In this document: positions 7,553 through 15,800 of the stretch, piece after piece | Position numbering within the stretch: the first letter of the stretch is position 1 | How the letters are laid out: each line of letters opens with the position of its first letter | Source of the DNA: an uncultured Collinsella sp. | GTDB taxonomy: Bacteria; Actinomycetota; Coriobacteriia; Coriobacteriales; Coriobacteriaceae | DNA: 38,793 nt | Direction of reading: 5' to 3' | NCBI GenBank assembly: GCA_959605475.1 | Contig: CAUHFS010000019.1 | Location: 1 to 38,793, forward strand | The notes under the pieces: model-generated | Told to the model about the DNA's origin: nothing | Seen by the model: only the letters and a program-made list of their open reading frames with translations | The model's database searches: none | Position numbers and translations under genes: made by a program

Positions 7553-8443
7553 CTAATCCACGCGCTTGTCGCCCATAAAGAAGAGCGCCACCGTACCAGG
7601 TCCGGTATGCGAGCCAATCAGAGTACCGATGTTATTGATCTCAATCTTGCCTTTAAGCTGCGGAATCTGTTCCTCGATCAGCGCCGCAACTGCTTCGGCA
7701 TCCTCGCGGCACGCCGAGTGCGACATGATGCACTTACCCGAATAATCCGCACCGTCCTGCACGTGTGCCATCATGGTCTTAGCCATCTCGGAAATCGCGC
7801 GCTTCTTAGTGCGAATCTTCTCACGTGGCGACAGCCCACCTTCGCAATCGACCGTCATAAGCGGGCAAATCTTAAGCGCCGTGCCGATGATCGCGCTCGC
7901 AGCCGAAATGCGACCGCCGCGCAGGTAGCTCGACAGATCGGTCGAGAAGAACCAGTGGTGCAGGTTGAGATTGTGCTCCTCGATCCAGGCGGCCGTCTCG
8001 TCGAGTGAAGCCCCGCTATCGCGCACGTCGGCGGCACATTCCGCCAGCAGGCCAAAGCCCGAAGACGCCGCCAGCGAATCGATGACGCGCACCTTGCCGC
8101 CCTGGGGATAGCGATCGGCGAGCATCTGCGCCGCAACGCAAGCCGAGCCATACGTACCCGAAATACCCGACGACAACGTCAGGTGCAGCACGTCTTTACC
8201 CTCGGCAACAAGCGGCTCCCAAAACTCCTCGTACTCACCCACGCTCACCTGAGACGTCTTGGGCATGGCGCCCGCGGATATCTGGGCAAAAAACTCGTCC
8301 GGCGTAATCGACTGATACAGATCGTCCGTATAGACAACATCGTCGATCTCGTAATGAAAACACACGACAGGGATATTGCGCGATTCAAAGAACTCCCGAG
8401 TTCGATCGGCGGCGGATTCACAGGTCAGGACAAAATCACTCAT
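7553..8443 (-). CDS. DegV family fatty-acid-binding protein
   Basis: DegV proteins bind fatty acids and, with FakA kinase, form the fatty acid kinase that activates exogenous fatty acids for phospholipid synthesis. The 296-residue product has the N-terminal D-x-x-x-D/E pattern of the family, the segment MPKTSQVSVGEYEEFW (TSQPS-like lipid-contact motif), LSSGISGTYGSA and SYLRRGGRI-like SYLRGGRIS. ATG 8443 is chosen because AAGGAG lies 6 nt upstream; the in-frame ATG at 8461 has no such site. No fakA gene is adjacent. Confidence 0.92.
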   Translation of the reverse strand: MSDFVLTCESAADRTREFFESRNIPVVCFHYEIDDVVYTDDLYQSITPDEFFAQISAGAMPKTSQVSVGEYEEFWEPLVAEGKDVLHLTLSSGISGTYGSACVAAQMLADRYPQGGKVRVIDSLAASSGFGLLAECAADVRDSGASLDETAAWIEEHNLNLHHWFFSTDLSSYLRGGRISAASAIIGTALKICPLMTVDCEGGLSPREKIRTKKRAISEMAKTMMAHVQDGADYSGKCIMSHSACREDAEAVAALIEEQIPQLKGKIEINNIGTLIGSHTGPGTVALFFMGDKRVD

Positions 8444-8471
8444 ATGAGGCTCCTTACTCATTGCTGCGCAA

Positions 8472-8481
8472 ATTATCGCAC
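8472..8481 (-). promoter_or_regulatory. Extended -10 promoter of degV
   Basis: Minus-strand GTGC-GATAAT, identical to the element upstream of the MetRS-like gene. The implied leader is about 22 nt, just enough for the AAGGAG site. The -35 is weak. Confidence 0.45.
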
Positions 8482-8763
8482 AGTGAGCCTATATACGGTA
8501 CATATGTCCACTATTTACCAAATCGAACCAATAATAGCGAACATCTTTACCACCATCGTCTCCACCGACCCCACGCATAAATATCTGAGAAAACACCTTC
8601 TGTCGTCTCCACCCAACCGCCATATCTACCTCAACTAAATCGATTTACCAAACCGTTCGGCCAACAATTCGACCTCCCACCCCCAATCGAAACAAAAGCG
8701 GCGCATACTGATAAACGTTTGATGCTGTTTATCAGTTTTACCAACCCCATCGGAAGGTGTTTC
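8482..8763. other. AT-richer intergenic region between degV and fbp
   Basis: No gene is seen. The region holds three direct copies of TTTACCAA (8514-8521, 8644-8651, 8737-8744), a palindrome ACATATGT near 8500 and the fbp-proximal inverted repeat described separately. It is noticeably richer in A+T than the flanking genes. Confidence 0.5.
8707..8736. promoter_or_regulatory. Operator-like inverted repeat upstream of fbp
   Basis: ACTGATAAAC (8707-8716) and GTTTATCAGT (8727-8736) form a perfect 10-bp inverted repeat with a 10-nt spacer, so half-site centres are 20 bp apart, on the same helical face. It ends 27 bp before the fbp ATG. A dimeric regulator site fits best; a weak AT-rich attenuator hairpin is the alternative. 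Confidence 0.45.
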
Positions 8764-10680
8764 ATGGTCGCATTCGATCGCAATCCGCAAGACTTCAAGT
8801 ATCTGCGTCTGCTGTCGAAACAATTTCCCACCGAGCAATCCGCGTTTACCGAGATCATCAATCTCTCGGCCATCCTCAACCTGCCCAAAGGCACTGAGCA
8901 TTTTATGAGCGACGTGCATGGCGAGTACGAAGCCTTTATGCACATCCTCAACAACTGCTCGGGCGTCGTGCGCGAGCATGTCGACGAGATTTTTGGCGAC
9001 ACGCTCACCTTTGACGAGAAGGGCGAGCTGTGCACGCTCATCTACTACCCGCACGAGAAGATCGAGCTGGTCCGCAGCCAGCGCGAGGACTCGCCCACCT
9101 GGTACAAGACGATACTTGACCAGCTCATCATGGTTGCCCGGTCGCTTTCGAGCCGCTATACGCGCTCCAAGGTGCGTAAGGCCATCCCGCGCGATTACGC
9201 CTATATCATCGACGAGTTGTTGCACACGCACCCGGACGAGAACAACTATCGCGTGCGCTATCACGAGCGCATCGTGGAGTCCATCCTGGAGACCGCAAGC
9301 GCCGACGACTTTATCGAGTCGCTTGCCTCGCTCATCAAGCGCCTGGCCGTCGACCACCTGCACCTGGTGGGCGACATCTTCGACCGCGGTGGCGGCGCGG
9401 CCAAGATTATGGACCGCCTGCTCACCTACCATTCACTCGACATCCAGTGGGGCAACCACGACCTGCTGTGGATGGGCGCTGCGGCCGGTGAGCCCGCCTG
9501 CATCGCCACGGTGCTGCGCAACAACCTACGCTACGACAACTACGAGATCCTGGAGAACGACTACGGCATCTCGCTGCGTGAGCTTGTCGCCTTTGCCGAT
9601 GCCACCTACACCGCCGGTGAGTCCATCACCCCGCTGATCAAGGCCATCAACGTGCTGCTCTTTAAGCTCGAGGGTCAGATTATCCAGCGCCACCCCGAGT
9701 TCGACATGACCGACCGCCTGCTACTCGACAAGATCGACCACGACGCCGGCACGGTCACGCTCGCCGACGGCAGCGTGTGGCCGCTCACGACCAACGACTT
9801 CCCCACCGTCGACCCGACGGACCCCTATACGCTCACGCCCGAGGAGCAGCACATCATCGACAAGCTCGTGTCCGAGTTTATCACCGCCGATCACCTGCAT
9901 CGCCATATCGATTTCCTCTATTCCCACGGCTCGATGTACAAGGTCGCCAACGGCAACCTGCTGTTCCATGGCTGCGTGCCACTCAACGAAGACGGCACCT
10001 TTAGCAGCATGAAATGCCTGGGCACCTGGCACGCTGGCCGCGATTATCTCGATTTTTGCGACCACATCGCCCGCCGCGCCTGGCGCGTGGGCGACCGCGA
10101 CGCTCTCGACTGGATGTGGTACCTGTGGATTGGCTTTAACTCACCCGCCAGCGGACGCCTGGTGCGCACCTTTGAGCGCGCCTATATCGCCGATAAGAGC
10201 ACCTGGGTCGAGCCGATGGACCCGTACTACACGCTCACCACGTCCTCGTCCGTTTGCGACGATATCATGCGCGAGTTCAACGTCGCTGCCATGGCCTGCT
10301 CGCCGACGGGCCACATCATCAACGGCCATACGCCCGTCAAGACCACCAAGGGCGAGCAGCCCATCCGCGCCAACGGCAAGCTGCTGGTCATCGATGGCGG
10401 TTTCTGCCGCGCCTACCACCCCAAAACGGGCATCGCCGGCTACACACTTATCTCGAGTTCGCGCGGATGCCGCCTTAAGTCGCACCAAGCCTTTACCACG
10501 GTTGCCGAGGCGCTTACCCGCAATGTCGACATCGAGAGCGAGACTAACCGCTTTGACCAAGCAGACCGTCGCCGCATGGTGAGCGACACCGATACTGGCG
10601 CCAAGATCCGCAGCCAAATCCAGGACCTGCGTCAACTGCTCGATGCATATAGAAACGGTGCTATCGAGGAGCGCGCCTAG
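8764..10680 (+). CDS. fbp: Class III fructose-1,6-bisphosphatase
   Basis: Gluconeogenic enzyme that hydrolyses fructose 1,6-bisphosphate to fructose 6-phosphate. The 638-residue length and metallophosphatase motifs match the Bacillus-type class III family: SDVHGEY near residue 50, GDIFDRGG and GNHDLLWMGA in the middle, and a C-terminal NGHTPVKTTKGEQP block. ATG 8764 follows GAAGGTG with 5-nt spacing; an upstream in-frame ATG at 8719 has no ribosome site and overlaps the inverted repeat. The gtrA-like gene follows 79 nt downstream across two hairpins. Confidence 0.97.
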   Translation: MVAFDRNPQDFKYLRLLSKQFPTEQSAFTEIINLSAILNLPKGTEHFMSDVHGEYEAFMHILNNCSGVVREHVDEIFGDTLTFDEKGELCTLIYYPHEKIELVRSQREDSPTWYKTILDQLIMVARSLSSRYTRSKVRKAIPRDYAYIIDELLHTHPDENNYRVRYHERIVESILETASADDFIESLASLIKRLAVDHLHLVGDIFDRGGGAAKIMDRLLTYHSLDIQWGNHDLLWMGAAAGEPACIATVLRNNLRYDNYEILENDYGISLRELVAFADATYTAGESITPLIKAINVLLFKLEGQIIQRHPEFDMTDRLLLDKIDHDAGTVTLADGSVWPLTTNDFPTVDPTDPYTLTPEEQHIIDKLVSEFITADHLHRHIDFLYSHGSMYKVANGNLLFHGCVPLNEDGTFSSMKCLGTWHAGRDYLDFCDHIARRAWRVGDRDALDWMWYLWIGFNSPASGRLVRTFERAYIADKSTWVEPMDPYYTLTTSSSVCDDIMREFNVAAMACSPTGHIINGHTPVKTTKGEQPIRANGKLLVIDGGFCRAYHPKTGIAGYTLISSSRGCRLKSHQAFTTVAEALTRNVDIESETNRFDQADRRRMVSDTDTGAKIRSQIQDLRQLLDAYRNGAIEERA

Positions 10681-10686
10681 CACCAC

Positions 10687-10741
10687 CCGCGGGGATTGGC
10701 TAAACTTGCTGAGTTTGTCATCCCCGCGGCGCTTCGGCGCC
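10687..10741 (+). terminator. Overlapping hairpins between fbp and gtrA paralogue 1
   Basis: Stem A pairs CCGCGGGGAT (10687-10696) with ATCCCCGCGG (10720-10729). Stem B is GGCGC-TTCG-GCGCC (10728-10741), a C(UUCG)G tetraloop hairpin. They share two bases. No T-tract follows, so this may be a processing or attenuation site rather than a full terminator. Confidence 0.4.
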
Positions 10742-10758
10742 ACCTTAAGGCAGGTACC

Positions 10759-11154
10759 ATGCAAAAGCTCCTCGCGCAGATCATGAAGTTTGGCGTCGTC
10801 GGCGTCATTGCCACGGTCATCGACTTTGGCATTATGAATCTGCTCCACTACGGTCTGGGCCTCAACATCCTAATCGCCAACACCAGCGGCTTTATCATCT
10901 CACTCATCTTTAACTACCTCGCCAGCATGAAGTACGTGTTTGCGCACAAGGAGGGCATGAGCCGCCGCCGCGAGTTCATTATCTTTGTCGTGCTGTCCGT
11001 GATCGGCCTGGCACTCAACGACGGTATCGTGTTGACACTCAACGCCGGCCTGGGACTCGAGGCCAATATCGCCAAGATTTGCGCCACCGCGCTTGTCATG
11101 GTCTACAACTTTGTGACCCGAAAGATCTTCCTGGAAGGCGACGAGACCAAGTAA
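10759..11154 (+). CDS. GtrA family membrane protein (paralogue 1)
   Basis: Small polytopic membrane protein of 131 residues with four hydrophobic helices. GtrA proteins are thought to move lipid-linked sugars across the membrane for cell-envelope glycan or teichoic acid decoration. Signature segments are KFGVVGVIATVIDFGIMNLL, IISLIFNYLASMKYVF and the C-terminal NFVTRKIFLE. ATG 10759 is chosen because GtrA proteins begin just before helix 1 and a GGCAGGT element precedes it; a TTG at 10696 would lie inside the hairpin. It shares SMKYVF, EGMSR and LSVIGL with the second GtrA gene 220 bp downstream. Confidence 0.88.
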   Translation: MQKLLAQIMKFGVVGVIATVIDFGIMNLLHYGLGLNILIANTSGFIISLIFNYLASMKYVFAHKEGMSRRREFIIFVVLSVIGLALNDGIVLTLNAGLGLEANIAKICATALVMVYNFVTRKIFLEGDETK

Positions 11155-11220
11155 CTTGCAACCTTACAGCTTTACGATGCCCACGGATGACGCGCGTCGA
11201 GCGCTATGTTGTTCGTGGGC

Positions 11221-11245
11221 TTTGCTCGTTTACGGGCAAATTTTC
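11221..11245 (+). terminator. Probable intrinsic terminator after gtrA paralogue 1
   Basis: TTTGCTCG (11221-11228) pairs with CGGGCAAA (11233-11240) with one T-G wobble around a TTTA loop, followed immediately by TTTTC. The stem is moderate. It separates the two gtrA genes transcriptionally. Confidence 0.5.
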
Positions 11246-11372
11246 AACGTTTGCGGATTAGCTCTTGAAAATTTGGCAAGTTCGTATAGTTCTTGGCAAA
11301 GACCTTACGTTTCCCTTGCAAAAGCTCTAAAGTATCCTCTGCTCGATTCATCAACGCATTGGATGTGATTAC

Positions 11373-11780
11373 GTGCGCAAGGCACTGGCACAACCTCATA
11401 CCAAGCAGTTCCTCAAGTTCGCTGTCGTGGGTCTTATCTCCTTTGGCATCGACTGGGGTATGCTCATTGCGCTTGTCGAGCTGTTTCACCTCGACTTTTT
11501 GATGAGTACCACGGTCTCGTTTACCACGTCCGTCGTGGTCAACTACTGGCTCAGCATGAAGTACGTGTTCGACCACCGCGAGGGCATGAGCCGCAAGCGC
11601 GAGTTCACGATCTTCACCATCCTGTCGGTGATCGGCCTGGGCCTCAACGACCTATACATGTTTGTGGGCGTCACGTTTTTGAGCATCGGCTACCAAGCCA
11701 TGAAGGCCATCGCCACGTTCCTCGTCACCTGGTACAACTACTTCAGCCGTCGCTTCTTTCTCGAGGGCGCACGGTCGTAG
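11373..11780 (+). CDS. GtrA family membrane protein (paralogue 2)
   Basis: A 135-residue four-helix GtrA-like protein, presumably a flippase component for lipid-linked glycan. It begins KQFLKFAVVGLISFGIDWGMLI and ends NYFSRRFFLEG. Resemblance to the preceding GtrA gene over MKYVFDHREGMSRKREF and LSVIGLGLND indicates tandem duplication. The start is GTG 11373, preceded by a modest GGATG element; no ATG alternative fits. A TATAGT at 11285-11290 may be its -10 (TTGAAA lies 14 nt upstream, suboptimal spacing). A strong terminator follows. Confidence 0.87.
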   Translation: MRKALAQPHTKQFLKFAVVGLISFGIDWGMLIALVELFHLDFLMSTTVSFTTSVVVNYWLSMKYVFDHREGMSRKREFTIFTILSVIGLGLNDLYMFVGVTFLSIGYQAMKAIATFLVTWYNYFSRRFFLEGARS

Positions 11781-11806
11781 TCGATTCGCTATTTGCTTGA
11801 ATGTAT

Positions 11807-11845
11807 AACCGGTTGGAATTCCCATTCCAACCGGTTTTTTTGTTT
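11807..11845 (+). terminator. Strong intrinsic terminator after gtrA paralogue 2
   Basis: Perfect 13-bp stem (AACCGGTTGGAAT, 11807-11819, with 11824-11836), TCCC loop, then TTTTTGTTT. Confidence 0.95.
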
Positions 11846-11880
11846 GCCGAAAGACCCGGCGACCCAGTCCCATTCGCATG

Positions 11881-11915
11881 AAAAACAGGCGGCCCGGATG
11901 TCTGTCCGAACCGCC
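11881..11915 (-). terminator. Intrinsic terminator of the DUF4430 operon
   Basis: On the minus strand GGCGGTTCGGA pairs with TCCGGGCCGCC (11 bp, two G-T wobbles) around CAGACA and is followed by TGTTTTT. It lies 25 nt after the stop of the shorter DUF4430 gene. Confidence 0.85.
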
Positions 11916-11940
11916 CGTCTGGCGCGCTATGTCGAGGCCT

Positions 11941-12816
11941 CTAGCCTGTAACGTAATACCAGACCACGTTGTCGCCGTTGGAGAGAACGTAGTTGCTGCA
12001 GGCCGTCATAGGCGTTGTGCCGTTGACGGAGTACATCCAGCCGCTCGTGCCGCCGTACTGTTTCTCGGCCAAACCACCAATCGCGGAGACATATGTGCCG
12101 TACGACGAGCCATGTGCGTTGACAGAAAGACCCAGCGCGCACAGGGCATCGTAGACGGTAACGCCTTCGTTAAAGGTAAAGGTACCACCAGAAGACACAG
12201 GATTGCCCACAGCGCTCGATGTGACCGAAACCGTCACTGTTACGTAGCTGGACTCCTGCGAGCCGCTCTGGCCGCCCGAGGAGGCGTTTCCACCATTAGA
12301 GGATGAGGCTCCATCAGACGACTGGCCACCGCCAGACGCATTGGAAGTATCACCGGCTCCCGTATTTTGGGCAGCGGATTTATCGCCAAACTTCTTGCCG
12401 TCCTGGTCCTCGGACTTCTTGTTATCCGAGTTCTTGTCCGATTCCTTGTTTGAAGACTCGGAATCGTCCTTGGACTTGGACTCATCTTTTGCGTCATTCG
12501 ATGACTTGGAGTCCTCGGAACTGGCCTCGCCCGAAGCCATAGTCGAGCCAGACGCCTTGGTGTCCTTGGTGACGACGCTCTCCCCCGTCACGGCCTGAAT
12601 GATCCAGTCGATGGACCAGGCGCCGCTCTCGGAAGGATGGACGAAGCCCAGCGAGACGACGATCAGAATGGTGCACGCGGCAGTCAAAACGCCAAGGAGC
12701 GCCTTGCGACGAGGGGCGGACGCCGCCGAAGCGGCGCCCTGTTGCTTTGCATCGTCGAACTGAATGAACGAGGAATCTGGTTGCTTGGGGTCAGCGTCCT
12801 TGGATTTATTGGACAC
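11941..12816 (-). CDS. Membrane-anchored DUF4430 (transcobalamin-like) protein
   Basis: A 291-residue protein with a short cytoplasmic N-terminus (about 40 residues), one hydrophobic helix (LLGVLTAACTILIVVSLGFV), a long Ser/Lys/Asp/Gly-rich stalk (about residues 85-190) and a C-terminal DUF4430 domain (about 195-290) with the typical GWMYSVNG and GDNVVWYY strands. DUF4430 resembles the C-terminal beta domain of transcobalamin/intrinsic factor, which contacts cobalamin. Topology is N-in, domain outside. GTG 12816 is preferred (AGGTGA 5 nt upstream) over GTG 12825, which would abut the preceding stop. It is coupled to the large DUF4430 gene upstream and therefore under the same riboswitch-like leader. 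A cobalamin-binding role is inference. Confidence 0.85.
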   Translation of the reverse strand: MSNKSKDADPKQPDSSFIQFDDAKQQGAASAASAPRRKALLGVLTAACTILIVVSLGFVHPSESGAWSIDWIIQAVTGESVVTKDTKASGSTMASGEASSEDSKSSNDAKDESKSKDDSESSNKESDKNSDNKKSEDQDGKKFGDKSAAQNTGAGDTSNASGGGQSSDGASSSNGGNASSGGQSGSQESSYVTVTVSVTSSAVGNPVSSGGTFTFNEGVTVYDALCALGLSVNAHGSSYGTYVSAIGGLAEKQYGGTSGWMYSVNGTTPMTACSNYVLSNGDNVVWYYVTG

Positions 12817-12825
12817 AGCCCTCAC

Positions 12826-15800
12826 CTACCGACGTTTGGTGAACACGAACACGCCGACGATGGCGAGACCGATGACGCCGGCGGCAACGCCAACAATGGC
12901 GAGCGGGTTGGTGCCAGCCTCCTGCCCGGAGGCACTAGAGGACTTCTTAGCAGTGGTCGTGGAAGCAGCACGCGTATCGGACTTGGAATCGGACTTCTTG
13001 TCGGACTTGCTGTCCTTCTTGTCAGACTTCTTGTCAGACTTCTTCTCGGACTTATCGGTGTCCTTCTTGTCGGACTTGTTTTCCTTGGTCTCGGTCTTGG
13101 TTGACACTGTCGTCTTGGTCACCGGCTTCTGACCCGGGGCGATAGCGCCACCGGCCTGCTGGCCCTTCGTGCCGGAGCCAGAACCCGTGCCAGTGCCGGC
13201 ACCAGCACCGGAACCGTTACCAGCGCCACCATTGCCGCCATTGGAGCCAGAGCCGCCATTGCCGCCAGGGTTAACAGCATTCTTGGTCCACTTGGCATAC
13301 AGCGTCAGATCGGCCGTCACCGGCGTACTGAAGTCATACGCCTGCGTGCAAGCCTCATCGGTGAACCAACCGCCGAAAGTGTAGCCATCGCGCGTCGGAT
13401 CGGCCGGCTTGACCAGCTTACCGTCGGCCGTAGCAACGAACTTAGTGTCGCAAGCAGACCCGCCGTTGGAATTAAAGGCAACCGTCCAAGACTCGACAGC
13501 CCCCAGCTTGAACAGCGTACCCGAATCATTGATGTAGTAGAGGTTGCCAGAAGCATCGGCAATGACCGGAGAGTCGCAGTGCTGGTAATGGCCAGCCGCA
13601 TCATAAATCTGCGTCGCCTCTGCATCGCCGAGCGTATAGCGATACACGCCACCACCAGCAGAGTAGTTGACGTAATCCTTGCTATCCGCGCTGTTAACGG
13701 TGAAGTACACATAGGTCTTGCCGCCCTGAACACTCACCAGCGGAGTAGCAGCAATACCGTTAAATCCGGCCGGCAGTTCTTTACCGTCAGCAGCGGTGAC
13801 CATCGTGGTATTACCGGTCTTCAGATTATAGAGAGCCAGAGCAGAGCCAGTAGCCGTCTGTCCGCCGACAATCAAGTTTTCGCCAGCCACCGCCGGTGCG
13901 CTCATGTTATTAGTAAGACCCAGGTCGACCGTCTTCTGCTCGCTTAGTACGCCCTTCGCCGAAAGCGAAATCACATGGAGCTTTCCATCGTGCGTCATCT
14001 GATAGAAGGTCGAACCATTGGACGGATCGGCGACACAGTCGGCGTTCGCGAGAGCACCGAGCTTCATAGTCGAAACGACATCGCCCGTCGTCTTATCAAT
14101 GCACTTAAGCGTGCCCGCGCTCGTAGGAACAATGGCGTACTTATCCGTCAGCGCAGCACCAGTCCAATAATAGCCCTCGGAAGGGTCAATGTTCTGCCAA
14201 GAGACTTCGCCCGTGGCAATCTTGATACGCTTCAGGGAGCCGTTGCCGTAGGTCGCGTTGTAGTTCTCGTCATACGAAATATCGACCGTACCAACATAGA
14301 CGTACTCGCCGTCCGAAACGACGGTGCAGGAGCTCTGCGTCAAGTCCGTCAAACCAGGCGTCAACCACTTGCAGATCAGCTTGTCTGCAGTAATCGCCTG
14401 GACCGCACCGCCGTTGAGCGGAACGATGATAAGACCATTGGTATAGATCGGACGAGAGGTATAGCTCACCTTGGAGGCAAGCGGCGCAGAGGCAACCTTT
14501 TTGCCCGTGGACGAATCGATCTTAATGAGCTCGTTCTCGGTCGCGATGTACACAAAGCCGTTAGCGATGACAGGTTCGCTGCAGTTGGCATACTGCTGAC
14601 CAGACTCGGCCTTCCAATCGAAGGCCCACTTAAGACCAGCAGCCTGCGCAGGCGTCTTGGCATCCGTTACGGTCGAACCGTTGCCACTGTTGCCGTAGCC
14701 GGCCCACTCGGCATCCCAATCAGGAGCCGTCGCGCTCGGGTCCACGACAATCTTGTCGGGATCGGGCATGGGCGAATTATCGGTGGTGTAGGCAAACGTA
14801 ACCTTGTCGCCGCTCTTGAGCGTGACCTGGTTGGCGCAGAGAGATGTGAGCTCTCCGTTGATATACAGATGCCAATATCTATTGGTCGCACCATCCCAGC
14901 CATACGGCTTGTGATCGAACGGCGAAGTAATGGAATTAAGGAGCCAGTACTCACCACTCTGGGAGCCGTTATACGCAACGCTCTTGGCCTTCAGAAATGC
15001 CTCAATAAGGTTCTGGGCAGTAGAGCCTTCGGGCAAAGAAACACTGCTTGCCGAGCCCCAGCAAGTATTGTTGCCGTTGACATCGGGACCGATAACATCG
15101 ACAGACCCAAGAACCTGACCAGGAAGGGCATCGCTGTCGCCAGCATACATAAAGGTGACGGCGTCGCCATCTTGGAGTTCGTAGTTGCCGGCACCGACCG
15201 TGGCGGACTTGCCATTTACATAGAATTGCCAATAACTGCGGGTCGCAGGATCAGACTTATAGGTCTTACCGTCAAGCGGCGATTTAATGCCGCTGAGGTA
15301 CCAGCCCCAAGACTCTTCACTAGTAACGAGATCAAGACCAGTCTGCTCCAACAGGTCCTTGGCAGTAGAGCCCGCCTTGAGACTCGTCTGGCCCGTCGAG
15401 GCCCACACCTGCTGCTTGCCGTCCTTGTCCTTGCCAAGCACCTGAACGGAAGCATGGACGGAATCAGAGGGCAACTGGTCGCCCCAGCCACCGTAGAACC
15501 ACGTAACGGTATCGCCGGCATGAATGGTGACATTGTCCGCCGTGTAGTCGCTCGACTTGCCGTTGATGAACAGCTGCCAAGAGGTCGAATAATCGAGCGG
15601 CGTACCCAGCTCAACGCCGTTGTACTTAAGGCTCAGAATGAAGGAGCCCGCAACAACGGCGTCAATATCATTCGCCTCGAGCGCGACCTTCGTAAGGTCA
15701 AGTGCGTTCGAGCCGGACGTCACCACATACTGCGCGTTATCGACCCAAGTCTGAGTCTTGCCCTGGGCATCGCGACCAATGACGGTCACATTTGCGGCAA

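Noticed and set aside
8183..8638. Plus-strand ORF extending from degV into the degV-fbp gap
   Set aside because: Half is antisense to degV and the rest is low-complexity; no start signal.
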